Part shown: piece after piece, positions 16,541 to 24,167 of the stretch
How the letters are laid out: each line of letters starts with the position of its first letter
Position numbering within the stretch: the stretch's first letter is position 1
Origin: Aquirhabdus sp.
Lineage (GTDB): Bacteria; Pseudomonadota; Gammaproteobacteria; Pseudomonadales; Moraxellaceae
Assembly (NCBI GenBank): GCA_030149815.1
Contig: JASLHI010000018.1
Location: 24,843 to 88,842 of the forward strand
Reading direction: 5' to 3'
DNA: 64,000 bases
Position numbers and translations under genes: made by a program
The notes under the pieces: model-generated
Database searches by the model: none
Seen by the model: only the letters and a program-made list of their open reading frames with translations
Told to the model about the DNA's origin: nothing

Positions 16541-17533
16541 ATGGAAGTGAAAGTGTTGCTTGCCTCAACAGTGTTGATTCTAGCTACATCCGTACAAGCA
16601 AAAACGCAAAAAATGTGTATTTTTGACCCGCTTGGTGCTCAAGGGGATAGTTTCTCCATGAGTAAAGATTACGCTATCGCTGCCAAGCGATGGGGCGCTA
16701 ATCTGACTTTAATTCCATATACGGACGAACGTATTGCAGCCGAAGATTTTAAGGCAGGTCAGTGTGATGCCGTTTATTTAACAGCAATGCGTGCACGGCA
16801 ATTCAACAGTTTTACTGGTTCAATTGATGCTATAGGAGGTCTTCCTAATAATGCAGCATCTAAGATGATCATTACGTTAATGGCTAATCCTAAACTAGCA
16901 CCAGATATGATCGAGAATGAATATGAGGTGGCAGGCGTCACAACATTGGGTTCAGCTTATATTATGGTGAGGGATCGCAGGATTAATTCTCTGGCAAAGG
17001 CAGCAGGAATCAAGTTTGGTGTTTTAGATTATGATAAAGCGCAAGCAATCTTGGTTGACAAAGTTGGTGCTCAGCCTGTATCAGCCAGTTTAATGACGAT
17101 CGGCGGCAAGTTCAATAATGGTCAAGTGGATGCCATTGGTATGCCTGCATTTGTATTTAAGCCTTTTGAACTTTATAAAGGTTTGGGTACTCAAGGTGCT
17201 ATTGTTCGTTTTCCCGTGGTGCAAGTGACGGGTGATATCGTCATTCGTCCAGATCGGTTTCCTGAAGGTTATGGCCAGAAGAGCCGGATATGGGTAGTCG
17301 GATTGCTTGGTAAAGAAATGGATATTATTAATAAAGTTGAAAACGCAATTGAGCCTAAATTTTGGTTAGATATTTCTGCTGTAGATAAGCTCAACTACAT
17401 CAAAATTATGCGTGAAGGAAGAATAGATTTGACCAAGCAAGGCATTTATAACAAAAAGATGATGGGTCTCTTGAAAAAAGTCCGCTGTTTGCAAAATCCA
17501 CATAGCTTTGAATGTTCGTTGACAGCTGAATAG
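16541..17533 (+). CDS. AdeT-like putative solute-binding protein, paralogue 3
   Basis: 330-residue secreted paralogue. The signal peptide is about 1-20 (MEVKVLLASTVLILATSVQA), followed by KTQKMCIFDPLGAQGDS. It has GQCDA, the block GVLDYDKAQ, GGKFNNGQVDAIGMPA, and FPEGYGQKSRIW. It ends KKVRCLQNPHSFECSLTAE. It reads closest to paralogue 4, the two sharing SIDAIGGLPNN/SIDAIGALPNN and MPAxxFKPFELYKGLGTQGA. The ATG has AAGGA upstream. Only a short 8-bp hairpin without a T run separates it from paralogue 4, so these two may form one transcript. Confidence 0.85.
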   Translation: MEVKVLLASTVLILATSVQAKTQKMCIFDPLGAQGDSFSMSKDYAIAAKRWGANLTLIPYTDERIAAEDFKAGQCDAVYLTAMRARQFNSFTGSIDAIGGLPNNAASKMIITLMANPKLAPDMIENEYEVAGVTTLGSAYIMVRDRRINSLAKAAGIKFGVLDYDKAQAILVDKVGAQPVSASLMTIGGKFNNGQVDAIGMPAFVFKPFELYKGLGTQGAIVRFPVVQVTGDIVIRPDRFPEGYGQKSRIWVVGLLGKEMDIINKVENAIEPKFWLDISAVDKLNYIKIMREGRIDLTKQGIYNKKMMGLLKKVRCLQNPHSFECSLTAE

Positions 17534-17542
17534 TTATGAAAG

Positions 17543-17561
17543 AATGAACAAAATGTTCATT
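17543..17561 (+). other. Small hairpin between paralogues 3 and 4
   Basis: AATGAACA, loop AAA, TGTTCATT: a perfect 8-bp stem with no following T run. It is unlikely to stop transcription by itself. Confidence 0.45.
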
Positions 17562-17593
17562 GTTAGACATGTATTTAAAATACCGTCGTCAAT

Positions 17594-17629
17594 ATAGGAA
17601 ATTTAGCATGAATAGGAAATTTGAAATGA
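17594..17629 (+). repeat. Tandem 18-bp duplication of ribosome binding site plus start codon
   Basis: The units 17594-17611 and 17612-17629 match at 15 of 18 positions. Each carries ATAGGAAATTT and an ATG eight bases after AGGA. Both ATGs (17608, 17626) are in the reading frame of AdeT-like paralogue 4, so the gene has two equivalent starts six codons apart. Confidence 0.75.
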
Positions 17630-18612
17630 AAGCGAAAATGTTTCTTGCTGTACTTACGACAATGATAGTTGGATCGGCACACGCTCAAACAATGTGTATT
17701 TTTGATCCTCTTGGTGCCCAAGGTGATAATTATGCAATGATGAAGGATTATGTCATTGCTGCAAAACAATGGGGAACTGATCTTAAATTAAGGCCATACA
17801 CGGATGAGCGGGTGGCTGCTGAAGATTTCAAGGCAGGTCAGTGTGACGGTGTTGCATTAACTGGTATGCGTGCTCGTCAGTTTAATAGTTTTATTGGTTC
17901 AATTGATGCAATCGGTGCACTCCCCAATAATACATCAACAAAAATGATTATTACCTTAATGGCTAATCCTAAACTTGCCTCTGATATGATCCAAAATGGC
18001 TACGAGGTTGCAGGAGTTACGACCTTAGGTTCTGCATATATTATGGTGAGAGATAAGAAAATTAACTCCCTTGCCAAGGCCGCAGGCATTAAGTTTGGTG
18101 TTTTGGATTATGACAAGGCTCAAGCAAAACTCGTTCAGAAAGTCGGTGCACAGCCTGTATCCGTAGATTTACTCACGGTGGGTGCTAAATTTAATAATGG
18201 TCAGGTGGATGCGATCGGCATGCCAGCAATGGGTTTTAAGCCGTTTGAACTTTATAAAGGACTCGGAACTCAAGGTGCAATTATTCGTTTTCCTGTGTTA
18301 CAGGTGATGGGTGATATTGTTATTCGTCCCGAAAAATTTCCAGATGGCTATGGTCAAAAAAGCCGTACCTGGGTTGCAGGATTGCTTGGACGAGAAATAG
18401 AGAATATTAATAAATTAGAATCGGCGATTGATTCAAAGTATTGGTTAGATATCTCGGCAAATGACAAACTTGGCTATACGAAGCTGATGCGTGAAGGGCG
18501 AATTGATTTAACCAATGAAGGCATTTATAACAAAAAAATGATGGGACTGCTCAAAAAAGTAAGGTGTTCGCAGGATCCAAATAGCTTTGAGTGCTCTTTG
18601 ACTGGAGAGTAA
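17626..18612 (+). CDS. AdeT-like putative solute-binding protein, paralogue 4
   Basis: 328-residue secreted paralogue from ATG 17626 (signal peptide MKAKMFLAVLTTMIVGSAHA, about 1-20). The ATG at 17608 in the duplicated start unit would add six residues (MNRKFE). The mature part begins QTMCIFDPLGAQGDN. It has GQCDG, GVLDYDKAQAKLVQKVGAQP, FNNGQVDAIGMPA and FPDGYGQKSRTW, and ends KKVRCSQDPNSFECSLTGE. It is highly similar to paralogues 3, 5 and 6. A strong terminator lies 22 bases after the stop. Function beyond predicted periplasmic ligand binding is unknown. Confidence 0.85.
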   Translation: MKAKMFLAVLTTMIVGSAHAQTMCIFDPLGAQGDNYAMMKDYVIAAKQWGTDLKLRPYTDERVAAEDFKAGQCDGVALTGMRARQFNSFIGSIDAIGALPNNTSTKMIITLMANPKLASDMIQNGYEVAGVTTLGSAYIMVRDKKINSLAKAAGIKFGVLDYDKAQAKLVQKVGAQPVSVDLLTVGAKFNNGQVDAIGMPAMGFKPFELYKGLGTQGAIIRFPVLQVMGDIVIRPEKFPDGYGQKSRTWVAGLLGREIENINKLESAIDSKYWLDISANDKLGYTKLMREGRIDLTNEGIYNKKMMGLLKKVRCSQDPNSFECSLTGE

Positions 18613-18634
18613 TGTTAAATAGATCTCATTTTTG

Positions 18635-18668
18635 AAAAGACCTCATTTTGTAAATGGGGTCTTTTTTT
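18635..18668 (+). terminator. Terminator after AdeT-like paralogue 4
   Basis: AAAGACCTCATTT pairs with AAATGGGGTCTTT (one G-U pair) around a TGT loop, and a T run completes it. Confidence 0.8.
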
Positions 18669-18790
18669 CATTTAAAAAGTGTGCGATAACTGACCAAGCG
18701 ATTCTAGCTTGATATTCACTTCTGAGTTCAAGCATGAGAACAAGTGCTTATATAGAATAAATATCGTAGCCAATAATAGGGATTTTTGGT

Positions 18791-19786
18791 ATGAAAGTTA
18801 CACAAATTTTTGCTGTAGCGGCGGCAGTGATGATGGCAAATTCAGCACAAGCACAAATCCAGACCATGTGTGTGTTTGATCTACTTGGAACGCAAGGCGA
18901 TAGCTATGCGCTCATGAAAGATTATGCGCTGGCATCTAAGCAGTGGGGCGCAAATATTGTGCTGAAAGCTTATCCTGATGAGCGGGTTGCGTTTGAGGAT
19001 TTTAAAGCTGGGCAATGTGATGCGATTTCGTTAAGTGGCTTGCGTGCTCGTCAGTTCAATAATTTTGTTGGATCGATTGATGCGATTGGTGCAGTACCGA
19101 GTAATGCTGCTGCAAAAATGATTATTAGTTTAATGGCAAACCCTAAACTTGCGCCGGATATGCTGCAAAATGGTTATGAAGTCGCTGGAGTAACCTCATT
19201 GGGTTCTGGTTATATTATGGTGAGAGATCGCAAGATTAATTCATTAGCTAAAGCCGCAGGAATCAAATTCGGTGTTTTAGATTATGATAAAGCCCAATCT
19301 GCAATGATCCAGAAAATTGGTGCTCAACCCGTTGCTAGTGATTTGATGAGTATTGGTGGTAAGTTTAATAATGGTCAGATTGATGCAATGGGTATGCCTG
19401 CACTTGCCTTCCGACCGATGGAACTTTTTAAAGGACTAGGAACGAAGGGTGCAATTTTTCGTTTTCCTGTGATTCACATTACTTATGATATTGTGATTCG
19501 TCCTGAAAAATTTCCAGATGGCTATGGTCAGAAGAGTCGGACATGGGCGACGAGCCTGATTCCTCGAGAGTTTGATAATATTAATAAGACTGAACGTGGC
19601 ATTGATGCCAAGTATTGGGAAGAGCTTTCTACAAATGACAAACTCGGTTATGTCAAGCTGATGCGAGAAGCGCGGATCGATCTAACGAAGCAAGATATTT
19701 ATAATAAAAAAATGATGGGTTTGCTGAAAAAAGTACGATGCGCACAAGATCCAAGTAGTTTTGAATGCTCTTTAACTGGGGAGTAA
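18791..19786 (+). CDS. AdeT-like putative solute-binding protein, paralogue 5
   Basis: 331-residue secreted paralogue. The signal peptide is about 1-22 (MKVTQIFAVAAAVMMANSAQ, then AQ), with mature QIQTMCVFDLLGTQGDS. The usual DPLG is changed to DLLG. Landmarks are GQCDA, GVLDYDKAQ, GGKFNNGQIDAMGMPA, FPDGYGQKSRTW and the end KKVRCAQDPSSFECSLTGE. The start has a weak upstream GGGA/TGG context. The 178-base upstream gap begins with the terminator of paralogue 4, so this gene probably has its own promoter. A 12-bp hairpin follows the stop. Confidence 0.85.
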   Translation: MKVTQIFAVAAAVMMANSAQAQIQTMCVFDLLGTQGDSYALMKDYALASKQWGANIVLKAYPDERVAFEDFKAGQCDAISLSGLRARQFNNFVGSIDAIGAVPSNAAAKMIISLMANPKLAPDMLQNGYEVAGVTSLGSGYIMVRDRKINSLAKAAGIKFGVLDYDKAQSAMIQKIGAQPVASDLMSIGGKFNNGQIDAMGMPALAFRPMELFKGLGTKGAIFRFPVIHITYDIVIRPEKFPDGYGQKSRTWATSLIPREFDNINKTERGIDAKYWEELSTNDKLGYVKLMREARIDLTKQDIYNKKMMGLLKKVRCAQDPSSFECSLTGE

Positions 19787-19794
19787 GAGAAGAT

Positions 19795-19831
19795 GTGACC
19801 ATTACGGATAAGTTTTATTCGTAATGGTTAC
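19795..19831 (+). terminator. Hairpin after AdeT-like paralogue 5
   Basis: GTGACCATTACG (19795-19806) pairs with CGTAATGGTTAC (19820-19831) with one G-U pair. The downstream sequence is AT-rich but lacks a clean T run, so termination strength is uncertain. Confidence 0.5.
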
Positions 19832-20011
19832 TATTTATAAAGTTGATATAAAGCAAAACAAAGTTGTATTAAAAATATAAAAAATCACGCAAGTTAAGTA
19901 AAAACAATCATTCAATACTTGAAAAAAGATTGAACTCGGGCAGAATAGTCTCATTCAAAAATAGGTAATGGAATACCTCCATTAACTATAGGAATTACAG
20001 GGAACATTACG

Positions 20012-21013
20012 ATGAAAACAAATTTAAAATTGGCCGTAGCTACAGCGGCGATTACTCTTGCAGGTGCCGCGCACGCTGCTGGATCGCAAACCATGTGCGT
20101 GTTTGATATTGCAGGCGCGCAAGGCGATAACTATGCAATGATGAAGGATTATGTTCTTGCTGCGAAACAGTGGGGAGCTAATATTACGCTGAAAGCATAC
20201 ACCGATGAACGTGTTGCTGCAGAAGATTTTAAAGCTGGACAATGTGATGGCGTTGCTTTGACTGGTATTCGTGCTCGCCAATTTAATAGTTTTACAGGTT
20301 CGATTGATGCGATTGGTGGCTTGACCAGCAATGCTTCCGCGAAATCAATTATCGGTGTTATGGCGAGTCCAAAACTTGCACCAGATATGTTACAAAATGG
20401 CTATGAAGTTGTTGGTGTAACAACTTTGGGTTCTGCTTACATCATGGTGAATGATCGTGCGATTAATACACTAGCAAAAGCTGCAGGTAAGCGTTTTGGT
20501 GTACTCGATTACGATAAAGCACAAGCGAAGATTGTGCAAAAAGTTGGCGCGCAGCCTGTTTCTGTAGACTTGTTGACCATCGGTGGTAAATTTAATAATG
20601 GTCAGGTGGATATGATTGGTTTACCTGCGATTGCTTTTAAACCATTAGAGCTCTACAAAGGTTTGGGTAGTAAAGGTGCGATTGTACGCTTCCCTGTCGT
20701 ACAAGTCACAGGTGATATCGTGATTCGTCCAGGAAAATTCCCTGCGGATTACGGACAAAAAAGTCGCGACTATATTGCAAGCCAAGTTGGTCGTGAAATG
20801 GAACTCGTAAATAAAACTGAAAAAGCAATTGATGCGAAGTATTGGATGGATATTCCACCAGCAGACAAATTGGGTTATATCAAGTTGATGCGTGATTCAC
20901 GTATTGAGATGACTAAAGAAGGCATTTACAACAAAAAAATGATGGCAATTCTGAAGAAAGTTCGTTGCCAAGGTGATCCTTCAAGTTTTGAATGTGCATT
21001 GAATGACGAATAA
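20012..21013 (+). CDS. AdeT-like putative solute-binding protein, paralogue 6
   Basis: 333-residue secreted paralogue. The signal peptide is about 1-22 (MKTNLKLAVATAAITLAGAA, then HA), and the mature part begins AGSQTMCVFDIAGAQGDN. DPLG is replaced by DIAG. It has GQCDG, GVLDYDKAQAKIVQKVGAQP, FNNGQVDMIGLPA and FPADYGQKSRDY, and ends KKVRCQGDPSSFECALNDE. The ALNDE ending is shared with paralogue 7, while its body is closer to 3-5. A 7-bp inverted repeat (19966-19984) lies just upstream of an AGGGA ribosome binding site. A good terminator follows. Confidence 0.85.
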   Translation: MKTNLKLAVATAAITLAGAAHAAGSQTMCVFDIAGAQGDNYAMMKDYVLAAKQWGANITLKAYTDERVAAEDFKAGQCDGVALTGIRARQFNSFTGSIDAIGGLTSNASAKSIIGVMASPKLAPDMLQNGYEVVGVTTLGSAYIMVNDRAINTLAKAAGKRFGVLDYDKAQAKIVQKVGAQPVSVDLLTIGGKFNNGQVDMIGLPAIAFKPLELYKGLGSKGAIVRFPVVQVTGDIVIRPGKFPADYGQKSRDYIASQVGREMELVNKTEKAIDAKYWMDIPPADKLGYIKLMRDSRIEMTKEGIYNKKMMAILKKVRCQGDPSSFECALNDE

Positions 21014-21037
21014 GTTGTATTCTCGTTTTTAAAAAAG

Positions 21038-21068
21038 AAAGCCTAGCAGTCACTTGCTGGGCTTTTTT
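21038..21068 (+). terminator. Terminator after AdeT-like paralogue 6
   Basis: AAGCCTAGCA pairs with TGCTGGGCTT (one G-U pair) and is followed by six T residues, about 25 bases after the stop. Confidence 0.8.
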
Positions 21069-21217
21069 GTAGCATAAAAGTCGGCAAATAAAGTTCGGAA
21101 CGCCATTGTATTCATGGTGAAGTTCGGCTAAAAATAGCGCGCAATGGACTAGAGCTGTCGCTAATTAGGCTAAAGCAAGTCTATAAAGGCTTTGTTTATC
21201 ATATATGGAGTAATGAG

Positions 21218-22240
21218 ATGAAAAAAATTGCAATGGCGGCTCTCTTAGCTGCAATGAGCTTCCACTCAGTTTATGCTGCTGGTCCAAAGCTCACATTATG
21301 TGTATATGATCCATTGGGTGCACGTGGCGATGCGTACGGGTATGCAAAAGACTATGTATTACAATTTCCACGTTTTGGTTTGACAAATCCAGTTGAATTA
21401 AAAGCTTACACCAATGAAGCAATTATTGCTGAAGACTTCAAAGCGGGTCAGTGCGATGGTGCTGTCATGACCAATCTACGTGCACGTCAGTTCAATAAGT
21501 ATACGGGCAGCTTGGATGCGATTGGTGCAGTTCCTTCAAGACAAGATCTTAATGTTGCTTTGCAAGCACTGGCAAGTAAGCAGTTGGCGCCTAAGATGTC
21601 AGAAGGTGATTATGAGGTTGTAGGTCAAATTCCACTCGGTACTGCTTACATCATGGTTGGCGATCGTAAGATCAATACCTTGGCAAAAGCCGCAGGTAAG
21701 AAAATTGCGGTGTTAGACTATGATAAATCACAAGCTAAACTCGTACAGAAAGTGGGTGCTCAGCCCGTAAGTGTCGATTTAACGACAATTTCTGGTAAAT
21801 TCAACAACCATCAAGTTGATATTATTGCGGGTCCAGCAGTAATCTTCAAACCGTTTGAACTTGCAAAAGGGATGACGGGTCCAAATGGTGAAATTACTGG
21901 TGCTGTGGTTCGTTTCCCACTTATCCAAATTACTGCGACAATGGTTGTCCGTAAGAGTAAGTTTAGCAATGAAGAAGCCAACCAGAAGATCCGTGAATAT
22001 GTAAACAGCCAGATTGGAACTGCTTATAAATACATCGATAATGCTGAAAAAGAGATTGATGCAAAATACTGGATGGATGTTCCAGCAGCAGATAAAGCGG
22101 GTTATGTAAAATTGATGCGCGCATCGCGTCTGGATCTCACCAAAGATGGTACATATGATCCAGAAATGATGCATCTGTTGAAGAAAGTCCGTTGTAAATC
22201 AGATCCAACAAACTTTGAATGTGCCCTGAACGATGAGTAA
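21218..22240 (+). CDS. AdeT-like putative solute-binding protein, paralogue 7
   Basis: 340-residue secreted paralogue, the last of the array. The signal peptide is about 1-20 (MKKIAMAALLAAMSFHSVYA) and the mature part begins AGPKLTLCVYDPLGARGDA. It keeps GQCDG, VLDYDKSQAKLVQKVGAQP and the end KKVRCKSDPTNFECALNDE. Two segments differ from the others: GMTGPNGEITGAVVRFP carries an insertion. The PDGYGQKSRTW region is replaced by RKSKFSNEEANQKIREYVNS. This suggests a different ligand or partner. Its neighbour erpA is the usual right-hand flank of the family in Acinetobacter, so this copy may be the ancestral-position one (inference). Confidence 0.85.
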   Translation: MKKIAMAALLAAMSFHSVYAAGPKLTLCVYDPLGARGDAYGYAKDYVLQFPRFGLTNPVELKAYTNEAIIAEDFKAGQCDGAVMTNLRARQFNKYTGSLDAIGAVPSRQDLNVALQALASKQLAPKMSEGDYEVVGQIPLGTAYIMVGDRKINTLAKAAGKKIAVLDYDKSQAKLVQKVGAQPVSVDLTTISGKFNNHQVDIIAGPAVIFKPFELAKGMTGPNGEITGAVVRFPLIQITATMVVRKSKFSNEEANQKIREYVNSQIGTAYKYIDNAEKEIDAKYWMDVPAADKAGYVKLMRASRLDLTKDGTYDPEMMHLLKKVRCKSDPTNFECALNDE

Positions 22241-22284
22241 GTTGTTCTAGCATTGCTTTAAAAAGCAGCGTTTGATGTCAAAAG

Positions 22285-22320
22285 AAGCCCACTAGAAATA
22301 ATAGTCTGGTGGGTTTTTTT
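22285..22320 (+). terminator. Terminator after AdeT-like paralogue 7
   Basis: CCCACTAGA (22288-22296) pairs with TCTGGTGGG (22305-22313), one G-U pair, and is followed by seven T residues. Confidence 0.85.
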
Positions 22321-22511
22321 ATGTAAAGTGTTGCGGTAGGTAATGACGTTATATTGTATTTGAATCCCTAATGCTTGAAAAATGACGTTACACCCAAATC
22401 TTATTCCCGTTGGACGAACGTGTTATGATAGTAGCCTGCAAAGCGACTAATTTTTCTCCATATCTGAGAGATTGTCGGGTTGAGTCTGTTTGTGCTGAGG
22501 AGATTTGAGTA

Positions 22512-22847
22512 ATGAATGCACCTGCCATGGTTTTAACTGATCGCGCGGCGACTAAAGTACGTCAATTGCGCGACGGTGAAGGAAGTGATGACTTGTTGCT
22601 ACGAGTTTATGTCACGGGCGGCGGTTGTTCAGGGTTTTCCTATGGTTTTACTTTTGCTGAAGCCTCTAATGATGACGATGCACGTATCGAGAACGGTGAT
22701 GTGGCAATGGTGGTTGATTCATTAAGCTATCAATATCTCGTCGGCTCGGAAGTTGATTATCTTGAAGGACTCGAAGGTTCTCGTTTTGTTGTAAAAAATC
22801 CTAATGCAACAACAACATGCGGTTGTGGTTCGTCTTTTTCGATTTAA
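22512..22847 (+). CDS. erpA: Iron-sulfur cluster insertion protein ErpA
   Basis: ErpA is an A-type carrier that hands Fe-S clusters to client enzymes such as isoprenoid-synthesis proteins. The 111-residue protein has the three invariant cysteines: one in GGGCSGFSYGF (near residue 38) and two in CGCGSSFSI at the C-terminus. The ATG is preceded by GAGGAG. A TATGAT element at about 22424-22429 may be its -10 box. It stands alone, convergent with anmK, with the stop-proximal hairpin shared between them. Confidence 0.95.
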   Translation: MNAPAMVLTDRAATKVRQLRDGEGSDDLLLRVYVTGGGCSGFSYGFTFAEASNDDDARIENGDVAMVVDSLSYQYLVGSEVDYLEGLEGSRFVVKNPNATTTCGCGSSFSI

Positions 22848-22887
22848 GTATTTAAATACTTTTTCTTCTATTTCAATTGTTCTCAAA

Positions 22888-22911
22888 ACACACCGCAGAT
22901 TAGCGGTGTGT
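22888..22911. terminator. Hairpin between convergent erpA and anmK
   Basis: ACACACCGC pairs perfectly with GCGGTGTGT around a six-base loop. It overlaps the anmK stop codon. A short T stretch follows only in the leftward direction, so termination strength is uncertain. Confidence 0.45.
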
Positions 22912-24021
22912 CAGTGTGCCTAGTACTCGTAAACCTTGCGCTCCAGTAACGGCTGGTAGATTCCCTGAAAAATGATGGATACGCTGGTGTGTGAGCCAAG
23001 CAAATGCAGTGGCTTCAACCCATGTCGGTGCTAGTCCCATGTCTAACGTACTTTTTAGTGTCCAATCTGGTAATCCGCGTGCAAGAGTTTGCCATAGTGT
23101 GCAGTTATATGCACCACCACCACAGAGCCATAATTCACCTGCTTTGAGGCCCGTTTGAGTGATCGCATTAATGACCGTCTGTGCGGTAAGTTGTAGTAGT
23201 GTCGCTTGAACATCTTGAGGTGAAATTTGAGCGTCGATGTCTTTTTCTTGTTGCGCAGTTTCAATTTGTTGCAGCAACCAAGTCAGATTAAAATCTTCAC
23301 GCCCTGTACTCTTCGGGAATGGTCGAGCGAAATATTCATGTGATAGCAACTGATTCAATAAGATTTGATTCAAGGTTCCTGTTGCAGCCCATGTACCATC
23401 TTGATCGAAAGTTTGACCTGTGTGCTGAAAGCACCATGCATCCATGAGAATATTGGCTGGTCCTGTATCAAAGCCAAAGACCTTATCTGGTTGTCTTGCA
23501 GAGAGTACGCTGATGTTTGCAATGCCGCCGAGATTGAGAATAATCCGATTAATATGTTCATCTTGAAAGATAGCTTGATGAAAAGCAGGCACGAGCGGTG
23601 CACCTTGTCCACCAGCCGCCATATCGCGGCGGCGAAAATCTGAAACAACAGGTAAGCCTGTGATTTCTGCAATGAGGTTTGGATCGCCGATTTGTAAGGT
23701 GAAACCTGCTTCGGGACGATGACGGATGGTTTGTCCATGACTTCCGATTGCTCGAATCTCATCTTTACTGAGTTGATGATCTGCAATGAGCTTGTTGGCG
23801 GACTCACCAATCAGCTTGGCTAATGCAACATCTGCAACACCCATCCGCTCGATTTCATTGTCCGCAGGCAATGTCAGCGCAATTAATGCTTGGCGTAGTT
23901 CAGGCGGAAATGGAACGGTGAGTGTGGCATGAAGGCGGAAAGGGTCAAATGAAACAGCAACAAGGTCGACGCCATCCAAACTGGTTCCTGACATGACGCC
24001 AATAAAAATGTCCTGTTTCAT
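22900..24021 (-). CDS. anmK: Anhydro-N-acetylmuramic acid kinase
   Basis: AnmK opens and phosphorylates 1,6-anhydro-N-acetylmuramic acid during peptidoglycan recycling, giving MurNAc-6-phosphate. The N-terminus IFIGVMSGTSLDGVDLVAV is the family signature. HGQTIRHRP, NLGGIANIS and GFDTGPANILMDAW follow in order. The C-terminus has LWLCGGGAYN. I start it at ATG 24021 (MKQDIFIG), which has GGA seven bases upstream. ATG 24033 is four codons earlier, and the frame is open to 24141. At 373 aa the length is normal. It is divergent from tyrS with about 146 bases between starts. Confidence 0.95.
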   Translation of the reverse strand: MKQDIFIGVMSGTSLDGVDLVAVSFDPFRLHATLTVPFPPELRQALIALTLPADNEIERMGVADVALAKLIGESANKLIADHQLSKDEIRAIGSHGQTIRHRPEAGFTLQIGDPNLIAEITGLPVVSDFRRRDMAAGGQGAPLVPAFHQAIFQDEHINRIILNLGGIANISVLSARQPDKVFGFDTGPANILMDAWCFQHTGQTFDQDGTWAATGTLNQILLNQLLSHEYFARPFPKSTGREDFNLTWLLQQIETAQQEKDIDAQISPQDVQATLLQLTAQTVINAITQTGLKAGELWLCGGGAYNCTLWQTLARGLPDWTLKSTLDMGLAPTWVEATAFAWLTHQRIHHFSGNLPAVTGAQGLRVLGTLTHR

Positions 24022-24167
24022 TTGTTGTTCCATCTTTTGTCTGTTGATTGTTACGAGGTGAAAAAGCTGATCAATAGAGTAACCCAAACACGTATTTATC
24101 ACTAACTCATCAATGTTAAAAAAGGCTAAAATATGGCGCATTATTCCTGCACTTATATTTTTTGGCT

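Noticed and set aside
16353..16568. 71-residue leftward frame in the gap before AdeT-like paralogue 3
   Set aside because: It overlaps the start of paralogue 3, is in AT-rich DNA and shows no domain or credible start.
23365..23810. Overlapping frames on both strands inside anmK
   Set aside because: anmK is intact with all motifs in one frame. The others are by-products.
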